Source: Eubacterium sp. OM08-24 (GTDB taxonomy: Bacteria; Bacillota; Clostridia; Oscillospirales; Acutalibacteraceae). Taken from it: a DNA stretch of 64,000 nucleotides. This document shows positions 34,084-43,134 of this stretch, piece by piece. Position numbers and translations under genes: made by a program. The stretch is from the NCBI RefSeq assembly GCF_003438075.1, contig NZ_QSTA01000009.1, positions 1-64,000 of the forward strand, given 5' to 3'. Within the stretch, counting starts at the first letter, position 1; each line of letters opens with the position of its first letter. The notes beneath the pieces were generated by a model. It was not told the origin of the DNA and did not search any database. It saw only the letters and a list, made by a program, of their open reading frames with translations.

Positions 34084-34652
34084 TTGAAAATTATGGTTTA
34101 GCAAATTATCGGTCGGGCAACAAAGTAAAGCAAAAGAAAAATTTTCAGTCCCGAATATAAAAGTTTGGTCAACCTTTTCAAAGGTTGCGGGTTTGGGCAG
34201 ACCCACAAATGCTTTATGCTATTGCAAATTATAATAGTCAAACGGCTTGCCGTTTGGCGGATTGAACAACATAATGGCGAAAGCCTCATAATTGCGAAAG
34301 CAACAAAGGAAAGGGCACACTACTAAAACTACAATTTGCCGCTTTTTAAGGGCGAATTAGCCACACACGCAAACTTTTGCGTCCTTTAAAATATCATTTC
34401 TCAACTGATACTCAGGTGTAACTTTCTTACTCACTGCCACTTATTAGTCTTAACTTTTGCTTTTTACTAAAGCCTTAAGTAATTTAAAGTTAAGTTATTC
34501 TATAATACAATTATAACTGATTATTTATATTTTAATTCAGTGCGTTTTTATTGTTTTATGGGCTCTGCCCAAATCCGAAACCCTTTAAAAAGGGTTGACC
34601 TAAATTTTAAATTTATTAAACTAAACTTTGTGCGCTAAACTGTAATTTACAC
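34084..34652 (+). repeat. Interspersed palindromic repeat R6 (type A, reference copy)
   Basis: The most complete copy (about 570 bp), between convergent rplL and lysC. The left end aaattatggtttagc and right end gctaaactgtaatttac are inverted repeats. Behind them the left arm (ggtcaaccttttcaaaggttg, 34168 onward, then gggtttgggcag) and the right arm (gggctctgcccaaatcc, then aaccctttaaaaagggttgacc) are reverse-complement relatives over about 50 bases. The type A interior (about 34270-34540) matches R3 in order and R1 in reverse. I see no protein. Confidence 0.88.
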
Positions 34653-34675
34653 AAATTTTAGCAACAATATTTACA

Positions 34676-34702
34676 GCAAAAAAGCTCCTCAATAGAGGAG
34701 CC
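34676..34702 (-). terminator. lysC terminator
   Basis: On the minus strand, gctcctc/gaggagc with an AATA-size loop and seven T after it, about 25 bases beyond the lysC stop. Confidence 0.85.
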
Positions 34703-34725
34703 TTTTATAATGCAATAAATATAAA

Positions 34726-35931
34726 TTAACCAAAGAACTTAGCGTGGATAGCCTTAACAGCCTTATCTGCATCGTTCTCATCAATAAGAACAGAAACCTT
34801 GATTTCGCTTGTGCTGATCATCTGAATGTTTACCTGCGCATCGTAAAGAGCCTCAAACATCTTTGTAGCAACGCCTGCATGGCTTTCCATACCTGCGCCT
34901 ACGATAGAAATCTTAGCAACGCTCTCGTCTACGAGGATTTCTGTACCGTCAAAGTTCTCAATGTAATCCTTGAGTGCCTCGGCAGCCTCAGAACCTCTTG
35001 ACTTTGGTACTGTAAAGCTGATGTCCTTCTTGCCATCGTGACCGATTGACTGAAGAATAATATCTACATTGATATCCTTAGCAGAAAGTTTTGAGAAGAT
35101 TTTGAAAGCAAGACCCGGCTCGTTTGGAATACCTGTTACAGAAATTCTTGCAACATCTGTATCTTTAGCAACGCCACTGATTAACATTTTTTCCATTTTA
35201 GTTTTCTCCTTTACTATTGTACCCGATGCTCTTGTCATACTTGAGAGGACTTCAAGCTCGATGTTATATTTCTTAGCCATTTCAACTGAACGGTTGTTGA
35301 GTACCTGTGCGCCGAGTGTAGCAAGCTCGAGCATTTCGTCGTAAGAAATCTCTTTAAGCTTTCTTGCGTTCTCAACCTTTCTTGGGTCAGCTGTATAAAC
35401 GCCTTCTACATCTGTGTAGATCTGGCAAAGGTCAGCGTGCATTGCTGCTGCAATAGCTACGGCACTTGTGTCTGAACCGCCTCTGCCGAGAGTTGTAATA
35501 TCGTCGGTCTTAGCAAGACCCTGGAAACCTGCAACAACAACAATTCTCTTCTTGTCGAGTTCGTGACGAATACGGCTTGGGTCAACCTTTTTGATTCTTG
35601 CACTTGTGTGAATGTTGGTTGTTTCAAAACCTGCCTGCCAGCCAAGAAGTGATACAGCAGGATAACCCAGCTTTTCGATTGCCATTGCAAGAAGTGAAAT
35701 AGAAATCTGTTCACCTGCTGCAAGCAGCATATCTTTTTCTCTCTTTGAACCATTTGGATTAATTTCTTCGGCTTTTGCGATAAGATCGTCTGTGGTGTCG
35801 CCCTGTGCAGATACAACAACTACAACATCGTTGCCCTGTGCGTAAGTATCAGTAACGATTTTAGCCACATTCATTACACGCTCAGCATTTGCTACGGAGC
35901 TGCCGCCGAATTTCTGAACTATCAAACTCAT
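34726..35931 (-). CDS. lysC: Aspartate kinase
   Basis: A 401-residue aspartokinase that opens the Asp family pathway (Lys, Thr, Met, diaminopimelate). KFGGSSVANAERV at the start and GRGGSDTSAVAIAAA mark the kinase domain; the C-terminal 150 residues hold two ACT domains (RISVTGIPNEPGLAFKIFSK; AKISIVGAGMESHAGVATKM), so feedback control by an end-product amino acid is likely. No riboswitch is visible: only 21 bases separate it from hom upstream, so the two share a transcript. Confidence 0.97.
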   Translation of the reverse strand: MSLIVQKFGGSSVANAERVMNVAKIVTDTYAQGNDVVVVVSAQGDTTDDLIAKAEEINPNGSKREKDMLLAAGEQISISLLAMAIEKLGYPAVSLLGWQAGFETTNIHTSARIKKVDPSRIRHELDKKRIVVVAGFQGLAKTDDITTLGRGGSDTSAVAIAAAMHADLCQIYTDVEGVYTADPRKVENARKLKEISYDEMLELATLGAQVLNNRSVEMAKKYNIELEVLSSMTRASGTIVKEKTKMEKMLISGVAKDTDVARISVTGIPNEPGLAFKIFSKLSAKDINVDIILQSIGHDGKKDISFTVPKSRGSEAAEALKDYIENFDGTEILVDESVAKISIVGAGMESHAGVATKMFEALYDAQVNIQMISTSEIKVSVLIDENDADKAVKAIHAKFFG

Positions 35932-35952
35932 GTCCTTTTACTCCTCTTTCAA

Positions 35953-37182
35953 TTATAAATCACCTATGCGGATTTTTGAAATTACCTTTGCGCCCTTGCT
36001 TTCAAGTGCAGAGATTTTCTCAAGAATTTCACCATAGGGTAATTGCGCTGTTACAAAAGCAATTTCGCCCTCCGGGCTGTCTGCCTTTTCAATTTTATCT
36101 ACACAGCCAAATACCTCCTGAGCAAGCTCCATAGTAGCGTTTGCTCTGATATACATAGCTGTAACAGAGTCCTCATAAGGAAGAATATTGTCGCCGTTGC
36201 CGTCTGCCCAGAACAAGAACTTTCTTGTCTTTAAGTGCTTGCAGCAGTCAACTACATCGGCTACAACAGCGCTTGCGGTTGGAAGTTTGCCTGCGCCCTT
36301 GCCGTAGAATACTACATCGCCTGTGCAGTCGCCTCTTACCATAATGCCGTTGAACTCGTAGTCAATGTTTGCGAGCTGGCTCTTGTTTGGTACAAACATA
36401 GGAGCAACAATAATATCAATCTTGCCATCATCAAGGCGCTTTACCTTGCCGATGAGCTTAATAACGCAGTTGTAAGCCTCAGCATATTTTACATCTTCAA
36501 GAGTAATTTCTGTGATACCCTCTGTATGTACTGAGTCAGGATATACATGCTTGCCAAAAGCAAGGGATGCAAGAATACAGATTTTACGGCAAGCGTCATG
36601 ACCTTCAATGTCAGCGGCAGGGTTTCTCTCAGCAAAGCCGAGGTCCTGAGCGAGCTTTAAGGCTGCGTCAAACTGCATACCGTCCTCAATCATCTTTGTG
36701 AGGATAAAGTTTGTTGTGCCGTTTAAAATACCTGCAATTTCATCAACAATATTTGCTACAAGGCACTGGCTGATTGGACGAATAATCGGAATACCGCCGC
36801 CAACTGATGCCTCAAATAAGAAGTTTACATTCTCGTCTTTTGCAATCTGTAAAAGCTCTGCACCATGAGCGGCAACCAACTCTTTGTTAGAGGTTACAAC
36901 GCTCTTGCCTGATTTAAGGCATTTTTTTACAAAGTCATAAGCTGGGTTAAGACCGCCCATAACCTCAACAACAACTCTTACTTCTCTGTCGTTTAAGATG
37001 TCGTTAAAGTCCTTTGTGAATCTGTCAGCTAAAGGACTGTCGGGAAATTCACGCAAGTCAAGAATGTGCTTTACATAAATTTCCTCTCCGATGCTTGCAA
37101 AAAGCTTCTGTTTGTGTGTTGTAAGAATTTCGGCTACGCCTGAGCCTACAACGCCGTGGCCCATTATTGCTACTGAAATCAT
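35953..37182 (-). CDS. hom: Homoserine dehydrogenase
   Basis: A 409-residue three-domain homoserine dehydrogenase. N-terminal NAD(P) domain with IMGHGVVGSGVAEIL, catalytic region with VGGGIPIIRPIS, GILNGTTNFILTKM and AADIEGHDACRKI, and a C-terminal ACT domain (about 330-409) for feedback by threonine. It precedes lysC on the same strand. Shine-Dalgarno AAAGGAAAGG. Confidence 0.97.
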   Translation of the reverse strand: MISVAIMGHGVVGSGVAEILTTHKQKLFASIGEEIYVKHILDLREFPDSPLADRFTKDFNDILNDREVRVVVEVMGGLNPAYDFVKKCLKSGKSVVTSNKELVAAHGAELLQIAKDENVNFLFEASVGGGIPIIRPISQCLVANIVDEIAGILNGTTNFILTKMIEDGMQFDAALKLAQDLGFAERNPAADIEGHDACRKICILASLAFGKHVYPDSVHTEGITEITLEDVKYAEAYNCVIKLIGKVKRLDDGKIDIIVAPMFVPNKSQLANIDYEFNGIMVRGDCTGDVVFYGKGAGKLPTASAVVADVVDCCKHLKTRKFLFWADGNGDNILPYEDSVTAMYIRANATMELAQEVFGCVDKIEKADSPEGEIAFVTAQLPYGEILEKISALESKGAKVISKIRIGDL

Positions 37183-37241
37183 ATTCTAAATCCTTTCCTT
37201 TCAGTTTGGAATTTATAACTCCCTTATGTATTTAATGAAGA

Positions 37242-37261
37242 ACTGCCTGTAAGCAGACAGT
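37242..37261 (-). terminator. Weak hairpin after the penicillin-binding protein gene
   Basis: actgcctg/cagacagt with one G-U pair and a 4-base loop; on the minus strand only 'tcttcatt' follows. It is a weak terminator at best, so read-through into hom is possible. Confidence 0.4.
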
Positions 37262-37279
37262 CCTTCAAGATAAACTGAC

Positions 37280-39685
37280 TTAAGCTGCCGAAGCAGATGC
37301 ATCTCCGCCGCTTTCTTCCGGCTTTGGCTCTTCGCCGCCGCCCTGACTTTCGGCAGATGAGGTATCGCCGCCGCCTTGGCTTTCGGCAGATGAGGTATCG
37401 CCGCCTTGGCTTTCGGCAGATGAAGTATCACCGCCGCCTGAGTGGCTTTCGTCACCGCTGTATGAGCTGTCTGAACCGCCCGATGAAGTATCGTAATCGT
37501 AATCGTCATAATCCGGATTGCTTGAGTCGTAGTAACCGTCCCAACCGCCGTTTGAAGGCATATTGTCCTCGGTGTAATAACCTACATATTTGCCCGAAAC
37601 ATTTTCGGTTGATACGATAAGTCCTGAATACGGACTGTACTGGGCCTCAATAAGGTTGGACGGGAATTTGAAGTCCTTGTGCTCCATACCGCTTAGGTAT
37701 GAGCTCATAACCTTGTTAAAGGTGTTTGTTGCAACATTTGTATTTGAAATTGTGTGTGGGTAGTCAAAACCTGTCCAAATAGCAAGTGTAGCGTATGGTG
37801 ACATGCCGCAGAACCATGAGTCTTTATCGGCATCGGTTGTACCTGTTTTACCGATAATATCCCAACCGCTGATTCTTGCAGAGCCTGCGGCGGTATTCAC
37901 TGAGTTTGTTACATTGTAGTGGAGAAGTCTGTTCATAATAGCGGCTGTTGTTGGTGAGTAAGCCTGCTTTGGAACAGCGTTTCTGTTATCAATAATAATG
38001 TTGTCCTCTGAGTCTGTAATGTAGTAGTAGGTGTAAGGATTGTAGTAAAGACCGCCGTTGCCCATATAGTTGTAAGCAGCAGCCATTTCACGAACTGTTA
38101 CACCGCCTGTAAGACCACCGATTGAAAGTCCGCCCGAGTTGTAAGCGTCCTGCTCGTCAAGGTGAGAAAATCCCATTTTTGTTACTACCTGCTCGTAAGC
38201 CACGCTCGGACCGCCAATCATTTTCATAGCCTGAGCGGCTGTACCGTTTGAAGAAATTTCGATAGCGTCAGGCAGAAGCATTGTGCCCCTGTAGCCTGCG
38301 TACCAGTTCTTAGGGCCTGAAACAAGCTCGCCGTACTCGTTAGTTTCGTACTTTTCGAGCGGTGCGTCCTCAATCTGAGATGAGAAGTAGAGCATTTTAT
38401 TGTCGATTGCGTATGGATAAACAACAACAGGCTTGATAGAAGAACCCGGCTGGAGAGATGACTCTGTCGCTCTGTCCCAGCTTAAAGCCCCTGTCTTTTT
38501 GTTTGAGCTGCCTACGGTAGCGATTACTCTGCCGTCAAACCCCATAAGCGTCATAGCTATCTCTAATTCGGGGTCGCTGCTCTTGTCAATGTTCTGAGCG
38601 GCATTTTCTATCATTTCCTGCGCTCTTACATCCATTGCGCAGTAGATTTTAAGACCCTCTGTGTAAAGTTTATCAGATGCTGCGTCCTCGCTGATGTTGT
38701 AGTACTGAGCAAGGTCTTTCTGAGCGTCATAGAAAAGCTCGTCGATGTACCAGTTCTGAACATAACCGTCGTCGTTGTCATCTTCATCGTCACGATCGCT
38801 TGTGTAGCCTACAAAAGTCATATTTGCAGACTCTTTCATAGCGGCATCGTATTCGTCCTTGGTGATTTTGCCCTGGTCATACATTTCGTTTATGATGATT
38901 TCTCGTCTGATTTTGTTATTTTCGGGATAAGTAAGAGGATTCCATTTTGACGGGTTCTGAGTAATGCCTGCAATAGCCGCACACTCGGCGATAGAGCAGT
39001 TCTCAATGCTCTTGTCAAAGTAAAGCTGAGCCGCCGACTCAACACCCTGACAGTTGTTGCCGAAGTTTACAACATTGAGGTAAGCCTCAAGAATTTCGTC
39101 CTTTGTATATTCGTTCTCAAGCTTGAGCGCTTTGCAGATTTCACGCATTTTTCTTGTGAGAGAAACTTCGTTGTCGTCTGTTATATTTTTGATAAGCTGT
39201 TGAGTAATTGTAGAACCGCCGTAAGAATCTGTGCCCGAGGCAAGACTTACTACGGCAGAGAGGGTTCTCGTCCAGTCAACTCCGTGGTGGTCGAAGAAAC
39301 GCTTGTCCTCAATGGCAACAACGGCGTCTTTCATAGCCTGCGGAATTTTCTGGTTGTCTACCCAAATTCTGTTTTCCGTGCTGTAAAGAGTTTGATATTG
39401 CTCAAACTTGCCGTCGGCATTCTGCACCATAATAAAGCTTGTCTGGTTAAGCGACTTTGCCCTCAGGTCAATTCCCGTAGGCTCGGACGCAAGACTTGCA
39501 ATGTAAATTCCGAGAGATATAACGGCTATAAGACCTGCCACCACGCAAACGGAAAAAACGGTAAAAAGGAATTTTCCTATTGCCTTAAAAAACCGCTTTG
39601 CAGGGCTAACCTTATGCACAGGTGTGTTAATCTCGGGTTGAATATCTTTGTATTGACTGATGTCTGTTTCACGCTTGTTACGCAT
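37280..39685 (-). CDS. Class A penicillin-binding protein (glycosyltransferase/transpeptidase)
   Basis: An 801-residue bifunctional peptidoglycan synthase. One N-terminal transmembrane helix (about 40-63), then a GT51 glycosyltransferase domain with EDKRFFDHHGVDW (126-138), GGSTITQQLIKN and the LNVVNFG region. The transpeptidase domain has SSIKP (415-419, catalytic Ser), SSNGT (478-482) and KTGTT (613-617). The C-terminal 80 residues are an unstructured Gly/Ser tail with three tandem copies of a GGDTSSAESQ unit. It is of the PBP1A/PonA type. Good start at ATG 39685 (AAGGAGAAATT). Confidence 0.95.
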   Translation of the reverse strand: MRNKRETDISQYKDIQPEINTPVHKVSPAKRFFKAIGKFLFTVFSVCVVAGLIAVISLGIYIASLASEPTGIDLRAKSLNQTSFIMVQNADGKFEQYQTLYSTENRIWVDNQKIPQAMKDAVVAIEDKRFFDHHGVDWTRTLSAVVSLASGTDSYGGSTITQQLIKNITDDNEVSLTRKMREICKALKLENEYTKDEILEAYLNVVNFGNNCQGVESAAQLYFDKSIENCSIAECAAIAGITQNPSKWNPLTYPENNKIRREIIINEMYDQGKITKDEYDAAMKESANMTFVGYTSDRDDEDDNDDGYVQNWYIDELFYDAQKDLAQYYNISEDAASDKLYTEGLKIYCAMDVRAQEMIENAAQNIDKSSDPELEIAMTLMGFDGRVIATVGSSNKKTGALSWDRATESSLQPGSSIKPVVVYPYAIDNKMLYFSSQIEDAPLEKYETNEYGELVSGPKNWYAGYRGTMLLPDAIEISSNGTAAQAMKMIGGPSVAYEQVVTKMGFSHLDEQDAYNSGGLSIGGLTGGVTVREMAAAYNYMGNGGLYYNPYTYYYITDSEDNIIIDNRNAVPKQAYSPTTAAIMNRLLHYNVTNSVNTAAGSARISGWDIIGKTGTTDADKDSWFCGMSPYATLAIWTGFDYPHTISNTNVATNTFNKVMSSYLSGMEHKDFKFPSNLIEAQYSPYSGLIVSTENVSGKYVGYYTEDNMPSNGGWDGYYDSSNPDYDDYDYDTSSGGSDSSYSGDESHSGGGDTSSAESQGGDTSSAESQGGGDTSSAESQGGGEEPKPEESGGDASASAA

Positions 39686-39973
39686 AATTTCTCCTTCTTT
39701 GACAAAAACAAAGTTAATCTCTTAAAATTCATATCAAAATAAAAAATACTAGTCAACAGTTATTATACCACCAGAGAATAAAAAAATAAATATATAAAGC
39801 CAAATTTTTCTTAAAAAATACGCCTTTTTACAAGGAAAATTTTATATAATATAATGTGATATATGTATAATAATACAAATAAGAGGAAATATAAAGTAGA
39901 AAGTGTATGAAACCGAAAATAACCAAAGGCGTTTTATAGCACAAAATTTTCAAAAAAGCAGGGAGTTTTGAAA

Positions 39974-40291
39974 GTGAAAAAGCTTATTTGTATTACAGGC
40001 ATAATACTCATTGCGTGCACAGTAACCGGGGATTTGTTTGCGGCGGAAACGGATACCGCTCAGACCGCAGAGCTAAGCCACACTGAGGACAAGCGAGAGG
40101 AAGATGTTTTTATTCTGAAAATAGAAAACGGCTATCTTAATGTGTATTATAAAGAAACAGGTAATATTTACCTAAAAACGGGTACTTTGTCGGGTAATTT
40201 GCCGAAAAGCGATGTAACACGCCTTGAAAAAGGTGTAGAAATAAGGGGTAAGGAAGAACTTAGGAGAGCAGTAGAGGACTATTGCAGCTGA
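39974..40291 (+). CDS. Small exported protein with BofC-like C-terminal region
   Basis: A 105-residue protein with an N-terminal hydrophobic signal (KLICITGIILIACTVTG). The C-terminal 60 residues (FILKIENGYLNVYYKETG, then LPKSDVTRLEKGVEIRGKEEL and AVEDY) resemble the small domain of BofC-type and related exported proteins of spore formers, in which a short beta hairpin precedes an L-x-x-G-I and LEDY-like end. I start at GTG 39974, eight bases after GGGAG, rather than at TTG 39968. The function is unknown; a sporulation link is inference only. The 288-base gap upstream is AT-rich and otherwise featureless. Confidence 0.6.
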   Translation: MKKLICITGIILIACTVTGDLFAAETDTAQTAELSHTEDKREEDVFILKIENGYLNVYYKETGNIYLKTGTLSGNLPKSDVTRLEKGVEIRGKEELRRAVEDYCS

Positions 40292-40393
40292 AGTTTTTTG
40301 AAAGTTATTAATAAACTATGTGGATTGCCAATAAAAATAAAAAATTTTGTTCGTGATTGTTGATGTAAACTACACTATTTTGAATTATGTCTA

Positions 40394-40422
40394 TTGACAA
40401 TTTATGTAATTTGCGGTAGTAT
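40394..40422 (+). promoter_or_regulatory. Promoter of the fab-acc operon
   Basis: TTGACA (40394-40399), 17 bases, TAGTAT (40417-40422). I do not see a FapR-like or FabT-like palindrome at the promoter. Confidence 0.7.
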
Positions 40423-40462
40423 TTAATTAATAGTGCAAAACTGCAATTATGAACAAATGTTG

Positions 40463-40500
40463 TTCTGCGTTATGCCGAAAAACACAAAGCATACGCAGAA
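40463..40500 (+). promoter_or_regulatory. Leader hairpin before fabK
   Basis: ttctgcgt-t-atgc pairs with gcatacgcagaa: 12 bp with one bulged base and a 13-base loop, ending ten bases before the fabK Shine-Dalgarno. No T-run follows, so it is not a terminator; it may set mRNA stability or bind a regulator. Confidence 0.5.
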
Positions 40501-40523
40501 ATACAAAGAAGGAGAATGTACAT

Positions 40524-41474
40524 ATGATTTCTACCGTTATTGATAAATCACTCGGCCTTGAATTTCCTATTTTTCAGGGCGGTATGGCTTGGGTAGCAGA
40601 CGCATCCCTTGCAGCAGGTGTTTCCAACGCAGGCGGACTCGGTCTTATTGCCGCTATGAACTCAAACGGAGAGCAGCTTCGTGCCGAAATCAGAAAGTGC
40701 AAGGAGCTTACAGATAAGCCTTTTGGCGTAAACATTATGCTTATGAGCCCATTTGCAGAAGAGGTTTCCGATGTTGTTGTTGAAGAGGGCATTAAGGTAG
40801 TTACAACAGGCGCAGGCAACCCCGGCAAATATATGAAAAAATGGCTTGAGGCAGGCATTAAGGTTATTCCTGTTGTTCCAAGTGTGGCACTTGCAAGAAA
40901 AATGGAAAAAGACGGTGCGTTTGCCGTAATTGCCGAGGGCGGAGAATCAGGCGGTCATGTAGGTGACCTCACAACTATGGCACTCGTTCCTCAGGTTGTT
41001 GACGCAGTAAAAATTCCTGTTATTGCGGCAGGCGGTATTGCAGACGGCAGACAGATTGCGGCAGCATTTATGCTCGGCGCAGTGGGTGTGCAGGTAGGCA
41101 CAAGATTTTTGGTTGCAACAGAGTGCACAATCGCTCAGGAATATAAGGACAAAATCATTAAGGCAAAGGATATTGATACAGTAGTAACAGGCAAAAGACT
41201 CGGTCACCCTGTTCGTGCTATCCGCAATTCCTTTACTCGTGAATATACAAAGGCAGAGTACAACTCATCTGAGGTAAGCGATGAAGAGCTTGAAAAGATG
41301 GGTATCGGCAGATTAAGACTTGCTGCAAGAGAGGGCGATGTATCGCACGGTACAGTTCTTGCAGGTCAGGTTGCCGCAATGGTAAAGAAAGAACAGCCTG
41401 CAAGAGAAATCATTACAGAAATGTTTGCTCAGGCTGAAGAAGTATTGAATGGAGCTACAAAATGGGTAAAATAG
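40524..41474 (+). CDS. fabK: Enoyl-ACP reductase FabK
   Basis: A 316-residue FMN-dependent enoyl-ACP reductase, the last step of the elongation cycle. It belongs to the nitronate-monooxygenase-like TIM-barrel family; LEFPIFQGGMAWVADASLAA, the GGESGGHVG flavin loop, IPVIAAGGIADGRQI and GVQVGTRFLVATEC are visible. Operon context selects FabK over 2-nitropropane dioxygenase. The start is ATG 40524 after AAGGAGAATGT; the frame is open further upstream but that part is the leader hairpin. Confidence 0.95.
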   Translation: MISTVIDKSLGLEFPIFQGGMAWVADASLAAGVSNAGGLGLIAAMNSNGEQLRAEIRKCKELTDKPFGVNIMLMSPFAEEVSDVVVEEGIKVVTTGAGNPGKYMKKWLEAGIKVIPVVPSVALARKMEKDGAFAVIAEGGESGGHVGDLTTMALVPQVVDAVKIPVIAAGGIADGRQIAAAFMLGAVGVQVGTRFLVATECTIAQEYKDKIIKAKDIDTVVTGKRLGHPVRAIRNSFTREYTKAEYNSSEVSDEELEKMGIGRLRLAAREGDVSHGTVLAGQVAAMVKKEQPAREIITEMFAQAEEVLNGATKWVK

Positions 41475-42364
41475 CATTTGTTTTTTCAGGTCAGGGCGCA
41501 CAGTACAGCGGAATGGGCAAGGAGCTTTACAATAATTCTCCTGCCGCAAAGAGCGTTTATGATATGGCAGACAGTATCCGCAAGGGTACTTCGGCACAGT
41601 GCTTTGAGGGCACAACAGAGGAGCTTTGCAAAACTGTAAACACACAGCCTTGCGTATTTACAGCTGACCTTGCAGCGGCAAGATTCCTTGAAGAAAAGGG
41701 TATCAAGGCTGACTGCGTTGCAGGCTTTTCACTCGGCGAAATTGCGGCTCTTGCTTTTTCGGGTATTCTTTCAGATGAAGAGGCTTTCAAACTTGTTTGC
41801 AAGAGAGGCGAGCTTATGGATAAGGCAGCAACCGAAAATCCGGGTGCAATGGCTGCCGTAATGAAGATTACTCCCGAAAAGGTAGAAGAAGTTTGCAAAG
41901 GTTTTGACAAGACATATCCTGTAAACTACAACTCACCTGCTCAAACGGTAGTTGCTACCACAAGCGAAAACGCAGAGCCTTTCTGCGAGGCTGTAAAGGC
42001 TGCCGGCGGCAGAGCAAAGTTGCTTGCGGTAAGCGGCGCTTTTCACTCACCGTTTATGGCAGACGCAGCAAAGGGACTTGCAGAGTATATGCAGGATGTT
42101 GAGTTTGCACAGCCGAATGTAACAATTTATTCAGACTATACAGCAAAGCCATACGAGGGCGACTACAAGGAGCTTGTAAGAGCGCAGGTAGAGAATCCCG
42201 TAAGATGGCAGACAATTGTTGAAAATATGATTAAAGACGGTGTTGACACATTTATCGAAATCGGTGTCGGCAAGACTTTAACAGGACTTATTAAGAGAAT
42301 TGACGACAGCGTTAAGGCTTTCAAGGTGGAAACACCCGCTGATTTTGAAGCACTTGACCTTTGA
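41462..42364 (+). CDS. fabD: Malonyl-CoA:ACP transacylase
   Basis: A 300-residue transacylase moving malonyl from CoA to ACP. FSGQGAQYSGMG opens it, GFSLGE (88-93) holds the catalytic Ser 90, and the catalytic His lies in SGAFHSPFM at about 198. It overlaps fabK by 13 bases, with GGAGC before ATG 41462, so translation is coupled. Confidence 0.96.
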   Translation: MGKIAFVFSGQGAQYSGMGKELYNNSPAAKSVYDMADSIRKGTSAQCFEGTTEELCKTVNTQPCVFTADLAAARFLEEKGIKADCVAGFSLGEIAALAFSGILSDEEAFKLVCKRGELMDKAATENPGAMAAVMKITPEKVEEVCKGFDKTYPVNYNSPAQTVVATTSENAEPFCEAVKAAGGRAKLLAVSGAFHSPFMADAAKGLAEYMQDVEFAQPNVTIYSDYTAKPYEGDYKELVRAQVENPVRWQTIVENMIKDGVDTFIEIGVGKTLTGLIKRIDDSVKAFKVETPADFEALDL

Positions 42365-42377
42365 TTTGGAGGATATT

Positions 42378-43121
42378 ATGAATTTTGAAAACAAAACAGC
42401 CGTAATCACAGGCGGTTCAAGAGGTATCGGTCTTGCTATTGCTAAAAAGCTCGCAAGTCAGGGCGCAAACATTGCTATTCTTTATGTTGGCAGCGAGAGC
42501 GAGGGCATTGCCGCAAAAGAGGCTCTTGCAGAGTACAACACAAAGGTTGAGCAGTATTTTTGCGATGTTTCCGATTTCAACGCATCTAAAGAGGTTGTTG
42601 ACAAGGTAATCGAGGACTTTGGCGGAATCGACATTCTTGTAAACAACGCAGGCATTACTCGTGACAAGCTCGTTCTTAATATGGACGAAAAGGATTTTGA
42701 CGCAGTAATCGGCGTAAACCTCAAGGGTACATTCAATATGATTAAGCATACCTACAAGCATTTTATGAAAAAGCGTTACGGCAGAATTGTAAGCACATCT
42801 TCTGTTGTAGGTATTATGGGTAATGCGGGTCAGGCTAACTATTCGGCATCTAAGGCAGGCATTATCGGTATGACAAAGTCAGTTGCCAAGGAACTTGCCG
42901 GCAGAGGTGTTACAGTTAATGCCGTTGCTCCGGGTTACATTGGTACAGATATGACAAACGCACTTTCAGACAAGGTTAAGGACGCTATGAAGGCCCAGAT
43001 TCCTGCTAAGCGTATCGGTACTCCTGAAGATGTAGCAAATGTAGTTGCTTTCCTCTGCTCAGATGACGCAGCCTATGTAACAGGCGAGGTTATCAAGGTT
43101 GACGGCGGACTTGCAATGTAA
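42378..43121 (+). CDS. fabG: 3-oxoacyl-ACP reductase
   Basis: A 247-residue short-chain dehydrogenase reducing beta-ketoacyl-ACP with NADPH. TGGSRGIGLAIA is the cofactor loop, NNAGITRD follows, and the catalytic Ser-Tyr-Lys is in STSSVVGIMGNAGQANYSAS and the following K. The start is ATG 42378 with TTGGAGGAT; more upstream in-frame codons lie inside fabD. Confidence 0.96.
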   Translation: MNFENKTAVITGGSRGIGLAIAKKLASQGANIAILYVGSESEGIAAKEALAEYNTKVEQYFCDVSDFNASKEVVDKVIEDFGGIDILVNNAGITRDKLVLNMDEKDFDAVIGVNLKGTFNMIKHTYKHFMKKRYGRIVSTSSVVGIMGNAGQANYSASKAGIIGMTKSVAKELAGRGVTVNAVAPGYIGTDMTNALSDKVKDAMKAQIPAKRIGTPEDVANVVAFLCSDDAAYVTGEVIKVDGGLAM

Positions 43122-43134
43122 TCGGAGGTGCTTT

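Noticed and set aside
35932..35952. Lysine riboswitch or T-box before lysC or hom
   Set aside because: Only 21 bases separate hom and lysC, and the 97-base leader before hom shows one weak hairpin and no T-box or L-box sequence.
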